Positions 1 through 6,792 of a stretch of DNA of 21,217 bases are shown here, in pieces. Position 1 is the stretch's first letter. Every line of letters starts with the position of its first letter. The stretch comes from Loktanella sp. UBA3435 (GTDB taxonomy: Bacteria > Pseudomonadota > Alphaproteobacteria > Rhodobacterales > Rhodobacteraceae), in the NCBI GenBank assembly GCA_002378665.1, contig DFSO01000049.1, forward strand, positions 1 to 21,217, in the 5' to 3' direction. The notes under the pieces were generated by a model. That model saw nothing but the letters and a program-made list of their open reading frames with translations, did no database searches and had not been told where the DNA came from. The position numbers and the translations under genes are program-made.

Positions 1-17
1 GGTGCCCAGGAGAGGAC
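1..17 (-). repeat. tRNA-Leu 3'-end fragment, possible attachment-site core
   Basis: Read on the minus strand, these bases are GTCCTCTCCTGGGCACC. This matches, from memory, the 3' end (T-arm flank, acceptor strand and CC of CCA) of bacterial tRNA-Leu genes. Just inside, the sequence departs from any tRNA: there is no GTTCGA T-loop, no anticodon arm and no matching 5' acceptor strand in the next 90 bases. A lone tRNA 3' end is the usual core left by tyrosine-recombinase elements that integrate in tRNA genes. The match lies at the window edge, so an intact tRNA or integrase beyond it cannot be seen. Chance similarity cannot be excluded. Confidence 0.4.
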
Positions 18-429
18 GTCGTACTTCGCAGATTATCGTTGCTTTGTAGGCGGTTAGCCTCAGAGTAAAGCGCAGAAGTGGTCCCGAAAGCGGTCCCTAT
101 TTATGCGTCAGAACAGAGGGACGATTTGTGACTTGCTGCCCAAAGCTAGACGGGTTGGCAGGTCTGCTTTCGGCCCTAACCGGACCTTAGTGTAAAACGC
201 CGAACCCGATTATAAATATCCACAGAATACATCTCCCGCCCTCCGCTTAAACGAAGGGCTCAAAGTGGCGGTATTTTATCCCGCTACAACCGCAACTCGC
301 AGCCGTTTCTGTGGTCCAATATTGCTCCGCGTTTTACAAATGTGTGTTTTCGGCGAACTTTGGAGCAAGGCCTTAACTATTCCACCTTCGATTCGCGGAT
401 CATTATGACTGCAACGCCACTAGACTTCT
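18..429. other. gene-free stretch downstream of the aminotransferase gene
   Basis: I see no convincing coding region here on either strand. An imperfect stem-loop (238-259, eight pairs with one mismatch, six-base loop) is present but has no following T-run in either direction, so I do not call it a terminator. No canonical terminator is visible for the minus-strand operon that ends at 430. The stretch may be eroded DNA next to the tRNA fragment at 1-17. Confidence 0.5.
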
Positions 430-1527
430 CTAAAGGGCACCTAGGAATATATCGTTCTCTGCAGCGCTGCCCATCGTAACACGGGCCCAATGTTCAAATG
501 GGGCTTCTTGCCATGCTTTGATCAAGACACCTTTGTGGCGCAATTTTTCCGCGAGCTTATGGGCTGGGCTCCCTGTATCGAAGAACACAAAATTGGTTTG
601 CGTAGGTGCAAATTGAAACCCCTTTGATGTCAATGCTGTAGAGACCCTTTGCCGCTCTTGAGTCGCGAGATCTGTCACCAAATTGAGGTGCGCTGTATCG
701 CTAAGTGCTTGAGCCGCCGCAACTGCGGCCATCGCATTCACGCCAAAGGGATTGCGGGTTTTCATCAGTGCCTTGATGATCTGTGCATCGCCGGCGATCC
801 CATAGCCAACGCGTGCGCCTGCTAGACCGAAGGCCTTGGAGAATGTGCGCAGGACGATGTAGGGTTGTCCAGCCTCTGCCAGAATTTGCAGTGCATCGAA
901 CCGTTTGCTTTGCTCGATAAATTCAACATATGCCTCGTCGAAACAGATCAACGTTGCGGGGTCTGTCGCATCGATCACCTTCCGAAATTCCATTTCGGTG
1001 ATAGCGGGGCCTGCTGGGTTGCTGGGCGAGGAAAACATCAAAACGCGTGGCTTGGTGCGCAATGCGGCGCAAAGGCCTTCTGTGGGGAAAGACCAATCGT
1101 CGTTGAAAGGGATTTTGGTGACGGTGGCCCCAAACATTAAAGCGCCAAATTCGTGCAAGCCAAAGCTGGGGCAAATCGTAACTACGTTATCTTTCGGACG
1201 GATTACTGCGCGAAACAATGCCCCGATCAGGTCTTCTGACCCATTGCCAATGATGATTTGATCAGCATGCGCGCCAACCGATCGAGCAACGAGGTCACGT
1301 AGATGCATGTTTGCAGCATCGGGATAACGAGCGACGCCAGTTGCCGCGTCCTGCATCGCTTTGACGGCATGTGGCGACGGGCCAAGGGGGCTTTCGTTGC
1401 TGTCAAGTTTAGCCAGGCACTCAATGCCATAGGTCGCCTTGAACCGGTCCAAGGCAAGGCCCGCATTATAATCTGGTAGGTTTGCGACTTCTGTGCGGAT
1501 CAGGTCACTGGGGAACGGTTCTGACAT
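430..1527 (-). CDS. HisC-like pyridoxal-phosphate aminotransferase
   Basis: A 365-residue fold-type I aminotransferase resembling histidinol-phosphate aminotransferase (HisC). Visible motifs are the N-terminal NESPLGPSP (44-52), SPSNPAGP (167-174), FDEAYVEF with Asp197 and Tyr200 that contact the cofactor, and SKAFGLAGARVGYG (230-243) with Lys231 as the Schiff-base lysine. The start at 1527 has AAGGAATT a few bases upstream. It is the last gene of the operon after the binding protein and an FAD-linked hydroxyacid dehydrogenase, with 15 bp to the latter. The family interconverts 2-oxo acids (often imidazole-bearing) and amino acids. Beside hut genes and away from any his biosynthesis gene, a catabolic role such as imidazolepyruvate-histidine exchange is plausible, but this is inferred. 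A biosynthetic paralogue or an aromatic aminotransferase are alternatives. Confidence 0.85.
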   Translation of the reverse strand: MSEPFPSDLIRTEVANLPDYNAGLALDRFKATYGIECLAKLDSNESPLGPSPHAVKAMQDAATGVARYPDAANMHLRDLVARSVGAHADQIIIGNGSEDLIGALFRAVIRPKDNVVTICPSFGLHEFGALMFGATVTKIPFNDDWSFPTEGLCAALRTKPRVLMFSSPSNPAGPAITEMEFRKVIDATDPATLICFDEAYVEFIEQSKRFDALQILAEAGQPYIVLRTFSKAFGLAGARVGYGIAGDAQIIKALMKTRNPFGVNAMAAVAAAQALSDTAHLNLVTDLATQERQRVSTALTSKGFQFAPTQTNFVFFDTGSPAHKLAEKLRHKGVLIKAWQEAPFEHWARVTMGSAAENDIFLGAL

Positions 1528-1542
1528 TGGAATTCCTTGAAG

Positions 1543-2913
1543 TTATAGATCGAAGATCTTGCCCGGGTTCATGATATTGTCAGGATCGAGAGCGCGTTTA
1601 ATCCGGCGCATAACACCAAGGGCTGGGCCATGCTCGTTCGTTAAATAGGCTTTCTTGCCAAGGCCCACGCCATGTTCGCCCGTACTGGTTCCACCCATTT
1701 CAATCGCCATCTCGATGAGACTGGAATTGATATGATGGGCCTGCTTCGCCTCGACTTCGTTTTCGGGGTCATAGAGCAAGACAAGGTGAAAGTTCCCGTC
1801 GCCTACGTGACCCACGAGAGGGGCTTGAATATCTGTTGTCGCAACGACGTCCAAAATCGCGCTGATACAGGCAGGCAGTTTTGAAATCGGGACGCAGACG
1901 TCTGTTGAAATCCCTTTGATGCCGGGCCGCAACGCGCGGGATGCATAAAGCGCGTCATGGCGGACGCGCCAAAGTTTTGCAGCAGCTGCTGCGGTCTGGG
2001 CATGTTCGAACCTCAGTGCCGTTTCGGCGAGGCCCTCAAGAGCCGCTATGTCATTTTCAACCGTTGCAGCTGACCCGGTAAGCTCGATCCAAAGGGTTGG
2101 CCGTTCAGGGAGGCTGGTTTTCGAATAACTGTTGATCGCGTGCATCTGAAGCGCGTCGGCAAGTTCGATCCGGTTGAGCGCTAGGCCGCATTGCAGCGCC
2201 ATGACCACAGTCTGGGTTGCTTCTTTGATCGTGTTAAAACTGCACATCGCAGTTTGCGAGGCCTCAGGGATGCCAAACAGACGCAGGGTCAATTCAGTTA
2301 TGATCCCTAGCGTCCCTTCGGAGCCAATCATCAGACGGGTTAAATCATAGCCAGCTGACGATTTGCGCGCGCGGCCACCAGTCTTAATGATTTCGCCGTC
2401 AGGCATCACAACGGTCATGCCCAGAACGAGATCGCGCATCGACCCATAGCGAACAGTCGTTGTACCTGATGCGCGTGTCGCAGCCATACCACCCAAAGTT
2501 GCGTGAGCACCTAGATCGACGGGAAAGAACAACCCAGTCGCGCGGAGATGCTCGTTCAGGGCCTGTCGCGTGACACCACATTGAACGGTGCAATCCATGT
2601 CAGTGTCATGCACGGACACGATCTGGTCCATTGCCGACATGTCGATGCTGATGCCACCATGGGGTGCATGTATTTGGCCTTCGATGGAAGACCCTGCGCC
2701 AAACGGAATGACAGGCACGCCGTGTTTCGTACAAGCGGTCAACACGTCTGACACATCTTGGGTCGATGTCACCATGACAACGGCGTCGGGCCAAGCGGGA
2801 GGCAAATGGCTTTCGCCGCTGCCATGATGTTCTCGGGCTGCATCCGACGTCAAAAGGCGGTCAAAGAATTGCAGCCGCAAGGTGTCCAGTAGTTCGGTCA
2901 GATTGTCGGGCAT
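1543..2913 (-). CDS. FAD-linked 2-hydroxyacid dehydrogenase (GlcD / D-lactate dehydrogenase family)
   Basis: A 456-residue flavoprotein of the FAD_binding_4 plus FAD-oxidase C-terminal type (GlcD, Dld/LDHD). The PP-loop FAD motif PFGAGSSIEGQ is at 70-80. The C-terminal domain carries GHVGDGNFH (368-376), GEHGVG (412-417) and the family-typical end DPDNIMNPGK (443-452). Members oxidise D-2-hydroxy acids to 2-oxo acids and pass electrons to the respiratory chain or a cytochrome. I chose ATG 2913; an in-frame TTG at 2922 is also possible, because AAGGAA lies about 12 bases before the ATG and only about 3 before the TTG. It sits between the binding-protein gene and a HisC-like aminotransferase, so its 2-oxo product could feed that enzyme. 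An imidazolelactate-type substrate is a guess; glycolate or lactate are alternatives. Confidence 0.85.
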   Translation of the reverse strand: MPDNLTELLDTLRLQFFDRLLTSDAAREHHGSGESHLPPAWPDAVVMVTSTQDVSDVLTACTKHGVPVIPFGAGSSIEGQIHAPHGGISIDMSAMDQIVSVHDTDMDCTVQCGVTRQALNEHLRATGLFFPVDLGAHATLGGMAATRASGTTTVRYGSMRDLVLGMTVVMPDGEIIKTGGRARKSSAGYDLTRLMIGSEGTLGIITELTLRLFGIPEASQTAMCSFNTIKEATQTVVMALQCGLALNRIELADALQMHAINSYSKTSLPERPTLWIELTGSAATVENDIAALEGLAETALRFEHAQTAAAAAKLWRVRHDALYASRALRPGIKGISTDVCVPISKLPACISAILDVVATTDIQAPLVGHVGDGNFHLVLLYDPENEVEAKQAHHINSSLIEMAIEMGGTSTGEHGVGLGKKAYLTNEHGPALGVMRRIKRALDPDNIMNPGKIFDL

Positions 2914-2946
2914 GGATCGCAAAATTCCTTATGTCTGACCCTTGAA

Positions 2947-2970
2947 CGGGCCGCAACAGTGCGCAGCCCG
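2947..2970 (-). terminator. intercistronic stem-loop after the binding-protein gene
   Basis: Arms 2947-2954 and 2963-2970 pair over eight bases (one is a G-U pair in RNA) around an eight-base loop. The structure lies about 25 bases after the binding-protein stop codon and before the dehydrogenase start. It has no T-run, so it is not a full rho-independent terminator. Stem-loops at this position are common after periplasmic binding-protein genes, where they protect the upstream message or partly terminate transcription, giving more binding protein than downstream product. That role is inferred here. Confidence 0.45.
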
Positions 2971-2995
2971 CCAAATTTGGATTTATAGCCAGTGA

Positions 2996-4552
2996 TTAGA
3001 CGGTGAACCACCAGCGTTCCGCACAGCGGTTGCCATCAAGATCCCAGTCGCCAGAAATCGCGTCTCCGGTCGATACCTTGCTGGATTTCGCATCAAGGAA
3101 GTCAGCCCAGACCGGTGCAATCATGCCGCCATCTTCGGCCAGAATGGCCTGACATTCGCCATACAGTTCACGACGTTTTGCATCGTCCTTTTCGGACCGC
3201 GCGGCGTTCAGGGCCATGTTAAATGCTTCGTTGTCCCAGTTGGTGGCGTTGTAGCCGCCCAACGCTTCGCGGGAATAGGCAAGCGACAACATCAAGTCTT
3301 CGTTGGCGCGGCCAGACCAGCGGGATGCAAAAAACGGCTTTTTGCCCCAGATGTTGGACCAATATCCGTCTTCGGGTTCGCGGGCGACTTCGATGTTGAT
3401 CCCCGATGCCGACGCATGTTCACTGAACAACTGCGCTGCATCCACTGCACCGGTAAAGGGTGTGTTGGACGCATGAAGCGTTGTTGTCAGACCTTCCGCG
3501 CCTGCTGCCTTTAGCAATGATTTCGCTTGCTCTGGATCGTATTCATGCTGCGGGATGTCGGGATTGAAATATTCGTAGGCATTTGAAATCGGTTGGTCGT
3601 TGGCAATTGATCCGTAGCCGTTCAACACCTTGTCTACCATGTCCTGCCGGTTGATCGACAGTTTCATCGCTTTGCGCACACGGGCATCCGCAAACATCGG
3701 ATCTGTTGTAATCATGCTAAAGCAATAATGAACCTTGCCCTGTGTCTGGATCAGGTCAATGCCCGGCATAGCCGACAACAAGCCAGCGGTAGTGGGGTCG
3801 ACCGCGTTCATGGCGTCGATTTCGCCGGTTTGCAGCGCGGTTGTCCGGGCGTTCACATCACGAATGGCCAGCATCTGAACGGAGTCGAAGTGCGCACGGT
3901 CGGATTTCCAGTAGTTCGGGTTCTTGCGAACGATCGACTTAACGCCGGGCTCGTAAGTTTCTAGGATATAGCCGCCGGTGCCGACACCTGCGTCGAAATT
4001 CATATCATCTGCGGGAACGATCGTCAGGTTGGTCAGTGCCAGGATAGGTGGGAAACCGGCATTTGGACCGTTCAACGTGATCGTCACTTCGTTTGGTGTG
4101 GTGGCCTGAACGTCGCTGATAACGGCAACAAGGGCTTTGGACTGTGAAATGCTGGCCTCGCCGCGGTGCAGGTTAATGGAAAAGACAACATCGTTAGCGT
4201 CCATCGTTTTGCCGTTATGGAATTCAACGCCTTCACGCAGCTTGAACGTCCAGACTGTCAAGTCGTCATTCGACTCCCAGCTTGTTGCCAGTTCAGGCAC
4301 GAGAACGCCGCCAGCGCCGATTTCGATCAGGTTATTACGCAACTGCCATTGCAGGTTTTGCATGAACTTTGTCTCGTTGACCTGCGGATCAAGCGTTTCA
4401 CCAGAATCAAAGTCACCAATACCCAGCCGCAGCGTGCCGCCCTGTGGTGGTGTGACGGCATATAATGGCTGACCTGAAAGCCCAAGCAGTGTTGTCGCAC
4501 CAAATGCGCTGGCGCCCAGCAGTACGCTGCGCCTGTTTGTCGAAAATGTCAT
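2996..4552 (-). CDS. ABC transporter substrate-binding protein, dipeptide/oligopeptide (SBP_bac_5) type
   Basis: A 518-residue extracytoplasmic binding protein of the DppA/OppA family. The N-terminus is a Tat signal: N-R-R-S-V-L-L at residues 6-12, a hydrophobic segment, and a likely cleavage after LYA at residue 32. The mature protein has family features, including an early segment ending LDPQVNE, LVPELATSW, WTFKLREGVEFHNGK and an ANDVVFSI segment. The start at 4552 is preceded by AGGGAGA at good spacing; an upstream in-frame extension to 4666 has no such site and would bury the Tat signal. Family ligands are peptides, opines and similar small molecules. Its permeases and ATPase are not adjacent but in the operon at 12468-9009, beyond the LysR and Rieske genes. 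Candidate LysR and HutC sites lie in its promoter. The ligand is unknown; a histidine-containing dipeptide or acyl-histidine is inferred from context. Confidence 0.92.
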   Translation of the reverse strand: MTFSTNRRSVLLGASAFGATTLLGLSGQPLYAVTPPQGGTLRLGIGDFDSGETLDPQVNETKFMQNLQWQLRNNLIEIGAGGVLVPELATSWESNDDLTVWTFKLREGVEFHNGKTMDANDVVFSINLHRGEASISQSKALVAVISDVQATTPNEVTITLNGPNAGFPPILALTNLTIVPADDMNFDAGVGTGGYILETYEPGVKSIVRKNPNYWKSDRAHFDSVQMLAIRDVNARTTALQTGEIDAMNAVDPTTAGLLSAMPGIDLIQTQGKVHYCFSMITTDPMFADARVRKAMKLSINRQDMVDKVLNGYGSIANDQPISNAYEYFNPDIPQHEYDPEQAKSLLKAAGAEGLTTTLHASNTPFTGAVDAAQLFSEHASASGINIEVAREPEDGYWSNIWGKKPFFASRWSGRANEDLMLSLAYSREALGGYNATNWDNEAFNMALNAARSEKDDAKRRELYGECQAILAEDGGMIAPVWADFLDAKSSKVSTGDAISGDWDLDGNRCAERWWFTV

Positions 4553-4620
4553 AATCTTCTCCCTTGATGGTACATACCCGTTTTGGGGCGTTGCAGACGG
4601 CGGACCTTTGTGGTCAGCTA

Positions 4621-4629
4621 TTATGTCTA
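4621..4629. promoter_or_regulatory. candidate HutC half-site at the binding-protein promoter
   Basis: TTATGTCTA matches the left half of the perfect palindrome at 18660-18679; the right half is degenerate. It lies just downstream of the predicted -10 element of the binding-protein promoter, a place where a bound repressor would block transcription. One half-site alone is weak evidence. Confidence 0.3.
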
Positions 4630-4637
4630 ATGTTATT

Positions 4638-4666
4638 ATGATAAATAGCGGCATTTGGCATGACAA
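4638..4666 (-). promoter_or_regulatory. sigma-70-like promoter of the binding-protein operon
   Basis: On the minus strand, TTGTCA (4661-4666) is separated by exactly 17 bases from TATCAT (4638-4643). Transcription would start near 4631, about 80 bases before the ATG at 4552. The LysR-type inverted repeat at 4688-4702 would then be centred near -64, the usual place for a LysR recognition site at an activated promoter. Confidence 0.5.
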
Positions 4667-4687
4667 ACGAGTTTTCTAACGGTACTG

Positions 4688-4702
4688 TTCAGGAATTCTG
4701 AA
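4688..4702. promoter_or_regulatory. LysR-type box 1 (TTCAG-N5-CTGAA)
   Basis: A 15-bp inverted repeat with perfect 5-bp arms, TTCAG-GAATT-CTGAA, in the divergent region between lysR and the binding-protein gene. It shares its architecture with the repeats at 5643-5657 and 12568-12582 and fits the LysR T-N11-A pattern. Being next to lysR it could serve both autoregulation and activation of the divergent operon. Confidence 0.55.
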
Positions 4703-4736
4703 TCGACGTCGGTATTTGCGAAACAACAGGCAGGCT

Positions 4737-5639
4737 ATGCAATCAATTCTTCCGCCCCTACGTGCGATGCATGCTTTTGAGAGCTTTGGAAGGCTTGGGT
4801 CAGTGAGTGCTGCCGCCAGAGAACTTGGCGTGACGCCTGGTGCAATCAGTCAACAAATCAAGCTGCTGGAAGAACATCTGCGAATGCCACTTATCGCGAA
4901 AGATGGGCGTCGTGCATCCCTCGCACCAAAGGCCAAAGCCTACCACGCCGTTTTGTCGGCAGGGTTTGAAAAGTTTAAACAGGCTCAGCACTTGCTGTCG
5001 CAACAGGTTGCTGACTTGGATGTACATGTTTCGGGATTGCCTACGCTTCTACTCAAGTGGCTGAACCCAAGGCTTCACCGTTTCGAAGCGTCGTTTGGTG
5101 AAGCCTCCATTCGATTGGAGGCAACCCATGTGGAGCCAGATCCAGAATTCCTAGACCACATGTTTCGGCTTACTTATGGCGCGGTGTCGTACATGTTTCC
5201 ACATTCGCGTGTCTTGTTTCGCGACACCTGTTTTCCCGTCTGTTCGCCGGATTTTCTAAAGAATCATCCCGATGCGCTGGACCCTGCAAAGATCGCTCAA
5301 CTTCCATGGATCGATATTGATTGGGGGCCTGCATATTCAACAGTTCCGCGATTATCGCACTGGCTGGTTGATCAGGGTTTGCCAAAACTTGCCCACAAAC
5401 CAATGTCAGTTCATTCACTATCGAGTTCTGCACTAGAGGCAGCGGCCAGCGGTCAAGGTATTGCATTGGCGCAATCATCGTTTGCCTCGACCGACATTGA
5501 GTTGGGCAGACTTGTCAGAATGTCACAGGAATCTGTCCAAATGCCAGAGCCTTACTACATTTGCTGGGGGCCTCAGATGATGGAGAACGAGAAATCAAGG
5601 AATTTTCTGAATTGGGTGCTTTCGGAAGCCCAAGGATGA
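4737..5639 (+). CDS. LysR-family transcriptional regulator (GcvA-like)
   Basis: A 300-residue LysR-type regulator. The N-terminal winged helix-turn-helix is clear: LPPLRAMHAFESFGRLGSVS followed by AARELGVTPGAISQQIKLLEEHL (residues about 5-48), as in the GcvA/AmpR branch. The C-terminal half (about 90-300) is the periplasmic-binding-like effector domain. I chose ATG 4737, whose product begins just before the family-typical LPPL; an in-frame TTG at 4716 would add seven residues. It diverges from the binding-protein operon and precedes the Rieske genes on the same strand, so both are likely targets. Three inverted repeats TTYAG-N5-CTRAA upstream of the accessory operons suggest a local regulon. 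The effector is probably the transported substrate or a pathway intermediate, which is inference. Confidence 0.9.
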   Translation: MQSILPPLRAMHAFESFGRLGSVSAAARELGVTPGAISQQIKLLEEHLRMPLIAKDGRRASLAPKAKAYHAVLSAGFEKFKQAQHLLSQQVADLDVHVSGLPTLLLKWLNPRLHRFEASFGEASIRLEATHVEPDPEFLDHMFRLTYGAVSYMFPHSRVLFRDTCFPVCSPDFLKNHPDALDPAKIAQLPWIDIDWGPAYSTVPRLSHWLVDQGLPKLAHKPMSVHSLSSSALEAAASGQGIALAQSSFASTDIELGRLVRMSQESVQMPEPYYICWGPQMMENEKSRNFLNWVLSEAQG

Positions 5640-5663
5640 TTGTTTAGTTAAACTAAACAATCA
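5637..5663. promoter_or_regulatory. 27-bp inverted repeat containing LysR-type box 2
   Basis: Two perfect 13-bp arms flank a single central base. The left end overlaps the lysR stop codon (TGA 5637-5639). The inner 15 bp (5643-5657) read TTTAG-TTAAA-CTAAA, the same form as boxes 1 and 3. It is AT-rich and has no T-run, so an operator for the Rieske operon starting at 5751 is preferred over a terminator for lysR, though an RNA hairpin could also form. A second small repeat AGACT-N5-AGTCT lies at 5698-5712, close to the expected promoter. Confidence 0.55.
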
Positions 5664-5750
5664 GAGACCAATGCTCTATTTTCTCGAACCGGCACATAGA
5701 CTACCAAAGTCTGAACTCAGCTAATGACCTCGAACAAGCAAGGAAATCTC

Positions 5751-6791
5751 ATGTTTTTGAAAAATGCATGGTACGTCGCCGCCTGGAGTGAAGAAATCAT
5801 CAACACATTGCAGCAGGTTAAAGTGCTGGGCGAGAAGATTTGCATGTTCCGTAATGATGAAGGTGAAGTCATCGCCATGGAAGATGCCTGCCCGCATCGC
5901 AAACTGCCGCTGTCCAAAGGCCGGATCAAAAACAACAACGTTGAATGTGGCTATCACGGTCTGACATTCGATTGTGCCGGCCAATGTGTCTGGGCGCCGG
6001 GTGGTGGACGTATTCCGTCTGCGGCGCGCGTACGTCCTTATCCTGTGCACGAGAAATACGGTCTGGTGTGGATCTGGATGGGCAATGCCGCAATTGCCGA
6101 CGTGGAAGACATCATCGACATCCCGAACTTCGACAGCCCCGAATGGGGGATCAACCGTGGTGCCGCGATGGAGCTGAACTGCAACTATTTGTTGATGTGT
6201 GACAACCTGCTCGACCCCACGCATGTTGCTTGGGTGCATGAATCTTCTTTTGCAACGGCGGCGACCAAGGACACACCGTTGCGTGTGACAAAAACCGATA
6301 CAGGCGTGATCGTGCACCGCTGGATGATGGATCACGAGCCAGCACCATTTTACAAAAAGGTTGTTGAATTCGAAGGCAACTGTGACCGCCTTCAGCACTA
6401 CGAGGTCCGCTATCCAAGCCACGCGTTGGTGCGTGCCGTGTTTACCCCCGCCGGAACAGGTGGCGTAGACGGGCTGCTGCATGAGAACACGTTTGTTATG
6501 GACAGTTACAATTTTATGACGCCCACAACCGAGACCGAAACACGCTATTACTGGTTCCAATTGCGCAACATCCGACCGGATGATGAAGAGCTCTCAAAGA
6601 TGATGAGTGAAGACGTGCGCCATGCATTCGAGGAGGACCGTGCGGTCCTAGACCAAGTGCAGATTGGGATGAATGAAAAGACGTCTCCGCACATTGATCT
6701 TGGTATCGACGCGGGTCAGTTGCGGTTCCGTCGGCAACTAGAAGCCATGATCGCAGAAGAGGCGATGGTCGACGCCAAGATGAGCCAGTAA
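5751..6791 (+). CDS. Rieske non-heme iron oxygenase, VanA/DdmC-type demethylase family
   Basis: A 346-residue oxygenase subunit resembling vanillate O-demethylase (VanA) and dicamba O-demethylase (DdmC). The start MFLKNAWYVAAW is typical of that group, and ATG 5751 follows AAGGAA at good spacing (an ATG at 5724 is also in frame but less likely). The Rieske [2Fe-2S] ligands are Cys47-Pro-His49 and Cys66-Gly-Tyr-His69. The mononuclear iron site shows DNLLDPTHVAWVH with His158 and His163; the third ligand is probably the Asp of FEEDR in the last quarter. Asn152 takes the bridging place that DdmC also fills with Asn. The family usually removes O- or N-methyl groups from ring compounds as formaldehyde. 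Its reductase follows after 1 bp. In this setting an N-methylated imidazole is the favoured guess; a methoxyaromatic is the main alternative. Confidence 0.9.
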   Translation: MFLKNAWYVAAWSEEIINTLQQVKVLGEKICMFRNDEGEVIAMEDACPHRKLPLSKGRIKNNNVECGYHGLTFDCAGQCVWAPGGGRIPSAARVRPYPVHEKYGLVWIWMGNAAIADVEDIIDIPNFDSPEWGINRGAAMELNCNYLLMCDNLLDPTHVAWVHESSFATAATKDTPLRVTKTDTGVIVHRWMMDHEPAPFYKKVVEFEGNCDRLQHYEVRYPSHALVRAVFTPAGTGGVDGLLHENTFVMDSYNFMTPTTETETRYYWFQLRNIRPDDEELSKMMSEDVRHAFEEDRAVLDQVQIGMNEKTSPHIDLGIDAGQLRFRRQLEAMIAEEAMVDAKMSQ

Positions 6792-6792
6792 A

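Noticed and set aside
1..90. A complete tRNA gene on the minus strand
   Set aside because: Only the 3' terminal bases match; there is no T-loop, anticodon arm or paired acceptor strand.
238..259. Stem-loop as terminator of the aminotransferase operon
   Set aside because: No T-run on either side, one mismatch, and about 170 bases from the stop codon.
430..1527. Assignment as the histidine-biosynthesis hisC gene
   Set aside because: The fold and motifs fit, but there are no other his biosynthesis genes here and the operon partners are catabolic, so no symbol was given.
4553..4666. Upstream extension of the binding protein to 4666
   Set aside because: It would cover the predicted promoter, lacks a ribosome site, and would put 38 residues before a clear Tat signal.
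5721..6560. Long minus-strand open frame opposite the Rieske oxygenase
   Set aside because: It mirrors the oxygenase codons, has no recognisable motifs, and the plus strand has unmistakable Rieske and iron-site motifs.
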